Below, piece after piece: positions 11,625 to 22,361 of a DNA stretch of 64,000 nt. The notes under the pieces are model-generated. The model saw only the letters and a program-made list of their open reading frames with translations. It searched no databases and was not told the DNA's origin. A program made the translations under genes and the position numbers. The stretch is from Hydrangea macrophylla (Eukaryota > Streptophyta > Magnoliopsida > Cornales > Hydrangeaceae), in contig CM066984.1 of assembly GCA_033977485.1 (NCBI GenBank), positions 109,463,691 to 109,527,690 of the forward strand, read 5' to 3'. Position 1 is the stretch's first letter. Each line of letters starts with the position of its first letter.

Positions 11625-13008
11625 TGATCGGGAGAGAACAAATCCCAATTATACGCCTTAACTCACATTTGTTAGTCGTTTTTATCTTGTTTTTATGTAA
11701 TTTTACTCTATTTTCTATTTTCTAGCAGGTTTTAGAAGAAAACAGGTATATGAGGTTAAACAAGGTGAAAAAGCAGGAAGAAGGAAGCTGAAAAAGACAC
11801 TTCGCGAGCGCGAGCCGCGGGCGCGAAAACCAGTAATTCGCTCGCGCGAGAAACCAGAATCGCTCGCGCGATCCGCGCGCGCGAGGTCCCCAATGTCGCG
11901 CTCGCGCGACCCGCTCGCGCGATATGTGTAAAAACCAAAGTTGCGTATTTCAGTGTTCTGAAGAGTCCTGTGCAGACGAAATTACCTGAAGACGTCCAGA
12001 TTGGAATTAACTGCTGTTTCAGTGCAATACGAATTGGAGGAGACTTCTAAAAACCTTTGTACACTATATATATTGAGTTTTTATGATTTTTAAGGGTTAC
12101 ACACCTTGAGAGCAATTCATCCATACATACATTCAGCACTTTTTGAAGGCAAGAGGAAGGTTTCTAATGGCTTACATCAACTACATCTTCATGCTTTCAC
12201 CTACTATGAGCAACTAAACTCCTCATCTAGGGTTTCAATGAAACCCTAGCTATGTAAAGGGGGATTCTACTCTTCTTTATTTTAAGATTTTATGTTTATG
12301 GATAGTGATTGTATGTTGGTGGATTTTATATAATCAGATTTTAATGTTAATAATCAAGAGTACTTTGGATCTATTCTTGTCTTAGATTTTTCCTTATACT
12401 TATTGAACTCAATAGTCCTTGATTTCTGTGATTGATAGGAGTATTTACATACAATGGTGCTTATGTGATTGTGATGTTTACTTCTTTTATAATCCATGCT
12501 TAGGAAAGATGAGTTATGCTACACCCTAGTTATAGGTAGATGATTCATGTGAACCGTAGATGGATTATGTTTAGATTAAACTAACGATATCTTCTTGACG
12601 ATACTATTGGGCTTGTAGCTACAATAGATCATAACTATCCAAAACATAGAACTTAGAATAAGAGGTTTAGACCCTCAATGCATAGTTAGTGGTGGATTTG
12701 TAATCCTAGGTTCCATCTCCATATATTTACATTAATTTCCAATTTTGCATTTAAGTTATTTAGATTCAATTTTAGATCTTATTTACATAAATTCATAGTT
12801 TAATTCATAGTTTAAAATAGTAGTGATAATCAAAACCTAAACCAATTCAACTTCTGATTTTCTTACAACTAGCTAGATTAGATTTTAATAATTATAGGAT
12901 TAAAAGTTAACAATCTCTGTGGGTTCGACCTGTACTTTCCACACTACAATCTTTCGAAAGTAAAGCAAAAAATAAGCATACTTTTATATCTTGATTCTGA
13001 CGAGATCA
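11625..13008 (+). mobile_element. Solo LTR, 1.38 kb, TSD GTCCC, with GC palindromes
   Basis: The element runs from TGATCGGGAGAG to GACGAGATCA. GTCCC is duplicated at 11620-11624 and 13009-13013, so it landed in the short stretch between the pol stop codon and the polypurine tract of the gypsy relic. A TATA-like CTATATATATT lies near 12063. Near the 3' end is TCTCTGTGGGTTCGACC, a motif I associate with the 3' LTR region of plant Tat/Athila-type gypsy elements. At 11798-11930 lies a dense set of CG-rich palindromes (TCGCTCGCGCGAG, CGCGCGCGCG). The copy at 32589-33901 is the same LTR in the opposite orientation. Confidence 0.85.
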
Positions 13009-13013
13009 GTCCC

Positions 13014-15083
13014 CAAACTTAAAGTACCTCAAGATTCAAATAGGAATGGGTACTTCTCACGCATTTCATCCTCCCGTTCCCATGTAGCCTCTTCAACAGA
13101 GTGATTCTGCCACAAAACCATAACCAATGGAATAATCTTGGTCCTCAGAACTTGAACTTTTGCATCGAGAATTCTCACTGGATGTTCTATGTAAGTCAAG
13201 TCTTCCCTAATTCTTAACGGTTCTGGCGTAATGATATGACGTGAATCTGACACACAACTTCACAACATTGATACGTGGAATACATTATGCACATTCTCCA
13301 TTTCTTGTGGTACCTTTAACCGGTATGCTACTGGTACTCCAACTCTACCAATAATCTCAAATGGTCCAACGTACCTCGGATTCAGTTTCCCACGCTTTCC
13401 AAACCTCACAATTCCCTTAGTCGGTGACACCTTTAGGAACACATAATCACCAACTTCAAACTCTATTAGTCTCCTTTTCAAATCCGCGTAGCTCTTGTAA
13501 CGACTTTGAGCTGTTTACAATCGTTGTTGTATCACCTTAACTTTCTCTATGGTCTGCTGAACTATCTCAGGTCCCAATAGTTTTCGTTCGCCTACCTCAG
13601 CCCAACAAATCGGCGAACGACATCTACGCCCATATAAAGCCTCAAAAGGTGCCATCCCAATACTGGATTGAAAACTATTATTATAAGTAAATTCCGCCAA
13701 TGGTATGTGTTGTTCCCAATCACCCTTGAAATCAAGAACACATAATCTAAGCATATCTTCCAATATCTGAATTACCCGTTCTGATTGTCCGTCAGTCTAC
13801 GGATGGAAAGCTGTGCTAAAATTCAACTTTGTGCCCATAGTCTCTTGTAAACCCCTCCAAAATCTTGATGTAAATCTACTATCTTTATCAGAGATAATAA
13901 ACACTAGAACTCCATGAAGCCTTACAATTTCCTGAACATATAATTCTGCCAACTTCATCGGATCATTCGTCTTAATCACTAGGAAATGCATAGACTTGGT
14001 TAATCGGTCAACAATTACCCAGATACTATCATTTGATCTTATGGATTTTGGTATTCCTGCTACAAAATCCATCGTGATGTTCTCCCATTTCCATTCCGGT
14101 ACTGGTAATGGTTGCAATAATCCCGCTGATCTTTGATGTTCCGCTTTTACCCGTTGACACACCAAACACTTTGCCACGTATTCGTCTATTTCTCGCTTCA
14201 TTCCAAACCACCAATAGTTCTCTCGTAGATCACGATACATTTTAGTACTTCCCGGATGAATGGAATATTTGGTGTTGTGCGCCTCTTCTAGAATCGTCTC
14301 TTTAATCCCATTAACGTCGGGTACACAAATTCGATTTCTATATTTCAATACACCATCCACATAAGTAAAATCCAGTTGCTTACCCTCAGGTATTCCATCA
14401 CAAATCTTCCTCAAATTTGGATCTTGAAGTTGTTTCATTCTTATTTCATCCACAAGTGTCGGTTGTGCTATAATCGCCGCCATCAAAGCTCTCTCAGTTC
14501 TTGGAATTACTTCAAGGTCTAATAGTTCCATTTCACGAATTAGTTTCTCTTGAGAAGTCACAACATAAGCTAAGTTACCAGTTGACTTTCGGCTCAATGC
14601 ATCGGCTACCACATTGGCCTTCCCTAGGTGATATTGGATCGATAAATCATAATCTTTCATTAACTCCAACCACCGACTCTGCCTCATATTCAAGTCTCTC
14701 TGAGTGAATATATACTTCAAGCTCTTGTGATCCGTGTAAATTTCACATCGTTCCCCATATAGGTAATGTCTCCAAATCTTCAAGGCAAAGATCACCGCTG
14801 CCAATTCTAAGTCGTGTGTTGGGTAATTGGTTTCGTGTGGTCTCAGTTGACGTGAAGCATATGCAATTACTTTGCCATTCTGCATTAGAACACATCCTAA
14901 ATCTCGATGCGAAGCATCGCTGAATACAACAAATCCCTCAGTCCCCGACGGAATAGTCAGTATCGGTGCTGTTATAAGTCTAGTCTTCAATTCCTTGAAA
15001 CTTTCCTCAGATTCAGAACTCCAAACAAAAGGAACATCTTTTCTCATTAGCTGAGTCATAGGCATCGCCATTCTTGAGAAGTT
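13014..15083 (-). pseudogene. Ty3/gypsy chromovirus pol relic (RNase H, integrase, chromodomain-like end)
   Basis: Reading on the minus strand from 15083, one frame gives the end of reverse transcriptase ([11 protein letters not shown]), RNase H ([47 protein letters not shown]), the integrase zinc finger ([23 protein letters not shown]), the integrase core ([31 protein letters not shown]), the GPY/F module (NPRYVGPFEIIGRVG) and a chromodomain-like end (IPLVMVLWQNHSVEEATWE). Three in-frame stops interrupt it near 13797 (Gln codon), 13513 (Lys codon) and 13258 (Arg codon). Gag, protease and most of RT are absent: upstream of 15083 coding sequence joins LTR DNA of another family. The domain order and C terminus fit the Del/Tekay clade. 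It cannot encode an active element. Confidence 0.9.
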
Positions 15084-15459
15084 TTGTGAAGTTGCTATCG
15101 CACCTACTAATTATGAATCCTTTCAGTTATGCCCTTACTTAGGTATCCAACCCAATACCCAATGCTAACACATATATCAGTATATCACCGTATAATATGA
15201 AAGCATTTTAAACAAATATTCATTTAGTAATGTAAAATGCATTTAATCATTTAAAATGTAAATTACTAATTAGCCCTTCATTGGGTCCCATTCCAAAGCC
15301 TGTCCCACCTCACTAGGGATTTTTCCAAATGGTGTCCTCTCTGAACACTTTTTATACGGGCGAGTCCAAGCCTCCCTTTAATCCATTTTATACACTAATT
15401 ACATTAATTAATGCATATAAAAATAATAATTTACCCGTTCTCTGGGTGCGGGTGTTACA
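15084..15459 (-). repeat. LTR head fragment, family of the solo LTR at 22362
   Basis: On the minus strand it opens TGTAACACCCGCACCC at 15459 and follows the first 0.38 kb of the LTR at 22362-24746 (GGCTTGGACTCGCCCG, GTGGGAC, GCGATAGCAACTTCACAAAA). It then passes directly into pol coding sequence at about 15083. The primer-binding site, gag, protease and RT expected between LTR and RNase H are gone. Confidence 0.75.
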
Positions 15460-16395
15460 CTCGCCCAATTGGACTACCACTTCTAATTGGACTACTAACA
15501 TCAACCATTTTATCGTTGTATCCAAAGCACCAACTTGTGTAGTGTCTATGTAGATGTAAATACATTTGTTCCGACTATTCAGTTCAAACATATGTGACAC
15601 ATCTTGATCACTTTCAATTGAAAATCTTGTGGTTAAACAAGCAATGTTGTACTTATACTCATTGTCACCCCTACATCTTTCGGAACTTATTTAAGGAATG
15701 TTTTAGAAATATGTCCTAAAAGATTGAGGTAACCATTGGGTCCACATTTGGAATGATGTTTACCACACCACGATAGTGAACCAATAGATCATGTCGTGTT
15801 TCCTCCATTGTCCGGTGATAAGAGAAATCGCATATTAGATAAGATCATTTCTGAAAACCCTAGAATTTTCGCAAGACCCTATAATTTTGGAGATACAGTT
15901 GCATAATCGAAAAAAACCCTAGATTTTTGGAGATAGAGTTGAAATAATCTAACAAATCCCTAGGATAAAGTTGAATAATCTCACAAAACCCCAAAGTAGA
16001 TAACACCTTACCGATGGAATGTCGAATCCTTCAAGAATATTGGATGTGCGAACATGATTTCCAAAACATTTGGGTTCGATTTGTTCTACGCAACCGAGTG
16101 ATCTTTGAGATGGTGGAGTACTCAGTGGATAATGGAGGGGTTTTGTTTCTTTATAACCATTACACACGTGTTTGGGCTTTTGTTTATCTAAACCATTAGT
16201 AAGGGTAAAAACGTAATTTCACATTCTTCGTTAATGGTGTTTGTTAACAGACAAAAAGAAGGGAAGTAAGCGTTACAGCTGAAACCTCGAGGGAGGTAAG
16301 TGTTATTAGGCAAAACCTCGAGGAAGGTAAGTGATATTTACCTAAGAAAAAAAGGGAAAAAAAGGACTTTTTAACTTACCAAATTGAATTAACTA
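15460..16395. other. Spacer without a recognised gene
   Basis: No supported gene. Short frames on both strands have no family resemblance. Near 16275-16335 the segment AAACCTCGAGGGAGGTAAGTG occurs twice in slightly altered form. Confidence 0.45.
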
Positions 16396-16628
16396 AGGGT
16401 GTGTTTGATAACTCAATTAAGTGTTGAAAATGAAAAGTTTCAGTACTTATTTATTTTTAGTGCGTTTGATAATATATCAGTTAATTGTAAAAGCATCGTT
16501 GAAAACTTTAAGTGAAAATTTTCTACTGAAAATAATAACTGAATGCAGTCTATTTTAATACTTAAAATACAATTTTTCCGTACTTATTAACTTTAGCGCT
16601 TAATTTTCAATTTAATCAAATGGACCCC
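16396..16628. mobile_element. MITE, copy 2 of the TTTGATAA-type family
   Basis: It begins AGGGTGTGTTTGATAACTC and ends near ATTTAATCAAATGGACCCC, with the same interior words (CAGTACTTATTTATTTTTAGT, TTTAAGTGAAAAT) and orientation as 9131-9400. It lies about 0.9 kb upstream of the HMGB start codon and about 160 bases before the G-box pair. The target duplication is unclear. Confidence 0.6.
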
Positions 16629-16787
16629 AAGCTATAACAAAACGAGGCTAGGAAGGTAATTACACTACACCAGCGATACACACAAGTGACAGACCCTGAT
16701 TCCTTTTCATTGACGTGCTTTTATTAAGCGCCACAGACCCTGAAGTCCCGAACTCCATAATTTGTCATAACAGTGGGCAATGAGTCA

Positions 16788-16832
16788 CACGTGTGGGTCA
16801 AAAAGCACAGACTTACCGAACACCGACACGTG
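16788..16832. promoter_or_regulatory. Two G-box (CACGTG) cores upstream of HMGB
   Basis: CACGTG occurs at 16788-16793 and 16827-16832, about 520 and 480 bases before the HMGB ATG. Both extend to CACGTGT, the type bound by plant bZIP and bHLH factors (known for the motif, not shown here). No clear TATA box was seen between them and the coding sequence. The function is inferred from motif and position only. Confidence 0.4.
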
Positions 16833-17120
16833 TACGTACTCTTTGCCGAGCAAAAGAGTTTGAGAAAGAAACACAAAGAGAAACACAAAGCGAGTGCGAG
16901 AGAACAAAGGAAGTTGGTGGGTTTTAAAGAGAAAACTAGAGAGCCAATAGTGTGAGAGCTCACGGATCGATGACGTGGCAAAAGATTTTTAGAATCCCGC
17001 CCAAACCCGGACTTCAATTCGTTCGCGATTCGTTTTAATTTTCAAGGCCTCTTCTTATCTCACTTTCGGAACCTCACCACACAACACACTACACCAAAGC
17101 AAAGCGTCCCCCTACCCTAT

Positions 17121-17166
17121 CTCTCTCTCTCATCTACACACACACACACACACACACTCTCTCTAA
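17121..17166. repeat. CT and CA microsatellite in the HMGB 5' leader
   Basis: A CTCTCTCTCTC run is followed by about ten CA units and then CTCTCTCT. Pyrimidine-rich leaders of this kind are common just downstream of plant transcription starts. It lies before the proposed leader intron at 17209-17299. Confidence 0.7.
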
Positions 17167-17208
17167 CTAACGCGTCTCTCCTTATCTCTAGAAAACCCTA
17201 ACCTAAAG

Positions 17209-17299
17209 GTAAAACTCGACACCCCCCAGCGGCGCTAACTCAGTCCGAGTCACACCGATTTCCGCCGATTCTCACCGATTTTACTTGTTTTCTTCGCAG
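17209..17299 (+). other. Probable 5'-UTR intron of HMGB
   Basis: ACCTAAAG|GTAAAAC at 17209 is a good donor. TTTTCTTCGCAG ending at 17299 is a strong acceptor eight bases before the ATG. The 91-base interval is short but within the plant range. It is inferred from splice-site quality only. Confidence 0.5.
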
Positions 17300-17307
17300 G
17301 ATTCGTC

Positions 17308-18492
17308 ATGAAAGGAGGTAGATCGAAAACCGAGTCGAAAAAAGCTGATAGCAAGTAAGTTCTGTTTACTAGTTTTGTTTTTCTGAGTGATTTTTAAGCG
17401 TTATAGATCTCAGATCTCTTTAGTATTTGTGAATCGATGGTGATGATTGATTGTTTGTTTGTACAGGCTCTCTGTGAAGAGAGGTGCTGAGAAAGCCAGC
17501 AAAAAACCTGTTGCCAAGGGAAAGGCAGCGAAGGATCCTAACAAGCCGAAGAGGCCTGCGAGTGCCTTCTTCGTATTCATGTAATCGACTCTTTTTTTTC
17601 TTTTCTTTTTGAAATCATTAACCGATCTGTGTTTTGTCCTCATTGACCTTTTCGATTACTTTAGCATTATCAGTCGATTGACTATTTTTTTTTTCCGTTC
17701 GCTGTATGAATTTAGGGAGGAATTCAGGAAGCTGTACAAGGAGAAACATCCTAATAACAAATCTGTTGCCGTTGTAAGTTTTAATCATTTCATCAGATCT
17801 CAAATTACGTTTTTCCAAGTTTCATTTTTTGTTCAATGTTTAATTTTACGATGTAAAACATTGATTAGGTTGGTAAAGCTGGTGGAGATAAATGGAAGTC
17901 GTTGTCTGAAGCTGTAAGTAATTGATCAAAATAATATAAAACCTCTATTATTTTTAGTTTGTCTTCCAAAAAAAAAAAAAAAAACTAAATTTGCTTTTCT
18001 ACATAATTTGGAAACAATATTACTGCTTGATCTCACTGTTGTATATATATTCGTCACAATTAGGAGAAAGCTCCATATGTAGCTAAGGCAGAGAAGAGGA
18101 AGACAGAGTACACCAAAACTCTTCAGGCTTACAATAAGAAGCTGGTATTGTTGTTTTCTTAATTATTCTATACACTAAATACGGTTAACCTGTGGATGTT
18201 TATTTGAATTTCTTAATTATTCTTGATCATTCTGATTGTTGCGATGGTGATTCAATTTTGGTAAAAATAGGCAGAGGGAGCTAATGCAGCTGATGATGAA
18301 GAAGAGTCTGAAAAGTCAAGGTCTGAAGTGAACGATGAGGATGACGAAGAGGACGAGAGCGAGGTTTGCTAAATTTGAAAATCAGTTATTTCAGTTAATT
18401 TCATAAATTATTTTAGGGGATTTGATTTGTATTGAGAATTATAATTATAATTTTTGTCTATGTTTTTGCAGGAGGATGATGATGATGAGTAA
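17308..18492 (+). CDS. HMGB: HMGB-type high mobility group chromatin protein (7 exons)
   Basis: The product is a single-HMG-box nuclear protein of the plant HMGB class. Known members bend DNA, bind it with little sequence preference and act in chromatin architecture. Coding exons are 17308-17354, 17467-17580, 17716-17773, 17869-17913, 18064-18144, 18271-18363 and 18472-18492, all with GT-AG introns and consistent phase, giving 152 residues. A lysine-rich N terminus (1-38) precedes the HMG box at about 42-111, which shows NKPKRPASAFFVFMEEFR, the VGKAGGDKWKSLS core and a Tyr-Asn-Lys-Lys end. A C-terminal acidic tail of Asp and Glu (about 124-152) follows. This order and length match plant HMGB2/3-like proteins. 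The start is the first ATG after the leader intron. The frame is intact, with no sign of decay. It is the only host gene in the window, standing between transposon blocks. Confidence 0.95.
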
Positions 18493-20534
18493 AGAAGCAA
18501 AAGGGCAAGTGGGTGGTGGTATGATGAAGATTGGATCAAAAGTTTGGGGATGTTTAGGATTTCCATTTTATATGATTATTATGATCAAAAAACCATATGG
18601 AATTCAGTCTTTATCTTTGATATAAATAGTTGCTTCGTTTGCGTTTTCAATTAGTAGGGGGGAAGAAGAAAGAATTTAGTTTGTGGAGCTACTACTTGAC
18701 TTGATTGAAGCTTCATCAATCCATATATGTACTCACTCTTGATGATCTTTCTAATGCTCAATGATTAATAGTATTAGGTTTTACTTTCTTAGTTTCTCTC
18801 TCTTTAAGACCCTGTGGAAAATATCTCTTCTCCAATTTACTATTTTACTATTGTACTGTAGTAGTAGGTTTTATTCTCATCTCCTTGCCGTGTTTGATTT
18901 TCATGGATTCTCCAGTCGTTTTCAATATATAGGTGGTGTGGGGGGTGGGGGTGTGGTGGGTTTTTATGACATAGGAAACCTTCTCTTTGGCATGAATTAG
19001 TTAGTTCTATTAGTTCATATACCTAAACAGGTTTACAGATTTTCAAGTGCCAAATTTTCATGTGTAGAAGTATGTTTGTTTTTGTACATTCTCAAATCTT
19101 AAAACCTTTGATTATCACAAAAATCAGTTGCAAAATGAGATTTGAATTGAACCTGCTGGTCCTTTTAGTTTTAGATTCTCAAATATAATAGTACTACCTT
19201 CAGTAGCATATAGAGGAGCGAGATATGAACTGAAAACTGGCCTGGTTTATAATTTTCTAAATCAGGTCAGGCGGTAATCGTACATTAAAAACTGTCAGAC
19301 TTGCTGAAAGCCTCTCACACGGCTTATATTTGACAGGGACTAGTTTCCCCGTGGAAGCTAACCTCTCTTTCTTTTTCCTTTGCACCACCAAAAAAAAAAA
19401 AGCTTATATTGGTGGGGGGTGTTGTGGAAGCTGAATCAATAAATTTGGTCATGGTTGCAATTTCAAATTTAGATTCAGTAATCTTTAGTTAAATTCTGTA
19501 CACAGCATATTCATCATTGTATATAACGACGAATATAATGAGGAAAAGAAGTAGGGATTTGTTGTACAATTGAGTATTTATGCGATTGTTATTTTAAAAT
19601 GATTCAACTCAATGGTCAAATGAGATGGAGAGATTTTTTTTATATAAAAATATTCGGTTGTTATTTTGTAAGGCAATACAAACCTGAAGGTAGCTGGTGG
19701 ATTGAGACTAGAACCAAATGTTGTAAATATCTAAAGAAATTATTTATTCATTGTAGAAGAAAATTCCCGGGCTTACCATGGACTTGGGGAAAAATTATTC
19801 ATTGAATTTGATTCTAGAATCGAATTCTTGAGCTCACCATAAGACTTGTTCCAAAAGAGCCACAATAATGGATTTTAGTGTTGACATCAAACTGACGTTA
19901 CTTTTTTTTTTTCCCCCTGTTTTTTTTGATTGGAAACCAAAGTTACTTTGGCAAACTCATATGTAGGTGGTATTTGGCGTAATTTATCGTACAGAAGTTC
20001 ATCTTTGGAATGGATTTTTTAAGATGAGCTTTTTTTTTTTGTTTAAAGAAGTGTTTTGTTTGACGAATGAGTATTTTTTTAAAAAAAATAAAATGTGCAT
20101 CTAAATGTGCAATTACTTTTGGTGGCAACATATAAAATATATACGGAGTACTTACCAGTATTATCCTTTAACTCACTAAATAATAGGGATTCGACTAAGC
20201 TATGAAATTCAGGTATGTGATTTGGATAAGATGACATCAATTATAAAATAATGGATAAAAGTGTAATTGTGTATACAAAACTCTTGACTTATGGGGAAGT
20301 GCAAAAATTACAGTTTCGAGAAGTCAGGATTTTTGACTTTTCCAAAAGGGGCATTCTGGAGATGCACTTCTTGTTAAGAAGTTCATTCCCAAACTTTACC
20401 AAACGGATTTCACTTCTATAAATGGACTTCCTTTTCCAGAAGGTCATTCTCACTGGAGTTTGTCTCTTGAAAATGGTTTTCCAAACACCCTCATTGTCCC
20501 AAATTCCTAAAATAATGCATAACATGTGTATAAT
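18493..20534. other. HMGB 3' flank and spacer
   Basis: The first 250-300 bases are probably the HMGB 3' untranslated region (an ATAAAT-like signal lies near 18622), but no poly(A) site can be fixed. The remainder has no recognised gene. A G-rich tract (GTGGGGGGTGGGGGTGTGG) lies at about 18937-18960. Confidence 0.5.
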
Positions 20535-22361
20535 TGTCACGCTTCTCCCAGAAAATCATTGCTTTAAAACACATATATGAAATTTTGTGAATTATCAATG
20601 TTATTTGATAATTGAGAATGAGGTTGACTTTGATAATTGAGAATGAGGTTGACTGGAGATCAACGATGATGTGTCAATCGAAGACATGGTAATAGGAAAT
20701 CATATGGCATCAACACAATTTAAATGACATTTATATGATTAAATGTTATTTGAGATATTTGGTATTTTCTTGAATAGTAATTTTTCCTGTGTAGAGTAAA
20801 TTTCTGGTAGTTTTGTTATCGCCGTAGAGCATTATAAACACTGTGGTGAGAACGTGAGTAGCACGTTAAATAAAAGGTAGGTTGTGGGGAGATTTCACGG
20901 AATTTAGTTTTCGGATGTAATTTTTGGACCAAACGGAACATAATCGAAAACTTTTATAAATTTATAATTTTCACTTGTAAAGGCATAAAATGAACGTGTG
21001 CGACGTTTCAGGAGTTAACTAGAAGTTTTAAGAACTTGAGGGGTGGTAAACGTGATTTCTATGAAGTTTTTCTATAAATAGGTGAGGGTAGATTTTCATT
21101 TGTTACAAAACTTATAAAAAATCTCTTGGGAGAAGAGATAGAAAGGAGATTTGATCCTACAATCTTGTCGACGACAAACGGCAGCGTCTGTCAGTTTTCA
21201 GTCAAATTTCATATTTGAACTCCTTGAGGTAAGAGGTTCATTTTGATACCTCTTAGGCCTCGTTTGAGAATTTTTTTTCGAAAAGTTAATTTTAAGAATT
21301 TGGTAAAAATATGTCTATACTTGTAGGAATTGTTTAAGATTGGAGATCCGGCGTTTATTTGGTCTCCTAGTATTTCTCCTGAAGTTTGAGAGATATAACT
21401 CGAGGTATGAATTTCGAACCTATGTATTATAGGGAATTTTGGATGTTTTAGATATTTTGTATGAATTGTGATCCGGGCAAACTTATGTGTTAAATTAGGC
21501 CCGCTAATTTTAGCGAGTACGTATAGAAAAGTATGGTGACATGATTATGTAGAGTATGCTAAATGTTTATGTGGGTCAAAGGGAAGTTTGATATAATTTC
21601 ATGCTGGTGCACGCCTCTCGATGTTTGAGAGTTTATAGTAGTGACGACGACTTGCTTGGTGTGGGAAGTGGCCAACCAGAGCATATGGATGCAATGGTTG
21701 TATGATTCTTGGCTAACCATTAACATCACGGTTTAAGTTTAAAGACTTGCCGATATACTGAGTGAATGCGTATCGCTCTCCCCGGAGGGTAAATTATGTG
21801 AATTAGATGTTTAAAACATGAATTGCCTCATATGCATTTGTTTAGAATTGTACACTCAGCATATAGTTGAGCACTGGAGATTTTTCCTCCATTGCAGGTG
21901 AAAAGAAAAAAGGGCAAGAAGAAGCGAGAAGAGTGAGTGCGAGGAATGCCGGGGGAATCACACTTGTTTATACTTTAGGTTATTTCTAAACTTGTAATAA
22001 GAACTTTGAATTTGTAACATGTTTAGTTTGGAATCTTGGAAGAGATTGTAGTTTGTATAATATTGTTATATGTCGTAGTGGAACCTTGGCATGGAATTGA
22101 GATCTATTAATCTGTAATAGAACTCCTGTAGATTATGTCTTGATATGTTAAAATATGGTGGTGTTTATGTTGGTATTTGGTTTGAGATTGCTGCAGAATG
22201 GGCTTTTCTGCTAGGAATCAGTCGACTGATCCCTGGTTCAGTCGACTGGACCCTTGTGTTTCAGGAAAAAAAATCCTTTCAGCTTCCAAGACTTCAGTCA
22301 ACTGAAGGACGATTCTAGTCGACTAGTTTCCGTACGAAAAGAGGATATCCTGCATGCATAG

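Noticed and set aside
18422..18625. Frame of 67 codons after HMGB
   Set aside because: It overlaps the last HMGB intron, exon 7 and 3' untranslated region in another frame.
20289..20540. Possible MITE or minus-strand gene left of the solo LTR at 20535
   Set aside because: No inverted terminal repeat, target duplication or domain was found. The 83-codon frame runs into the LTR start.
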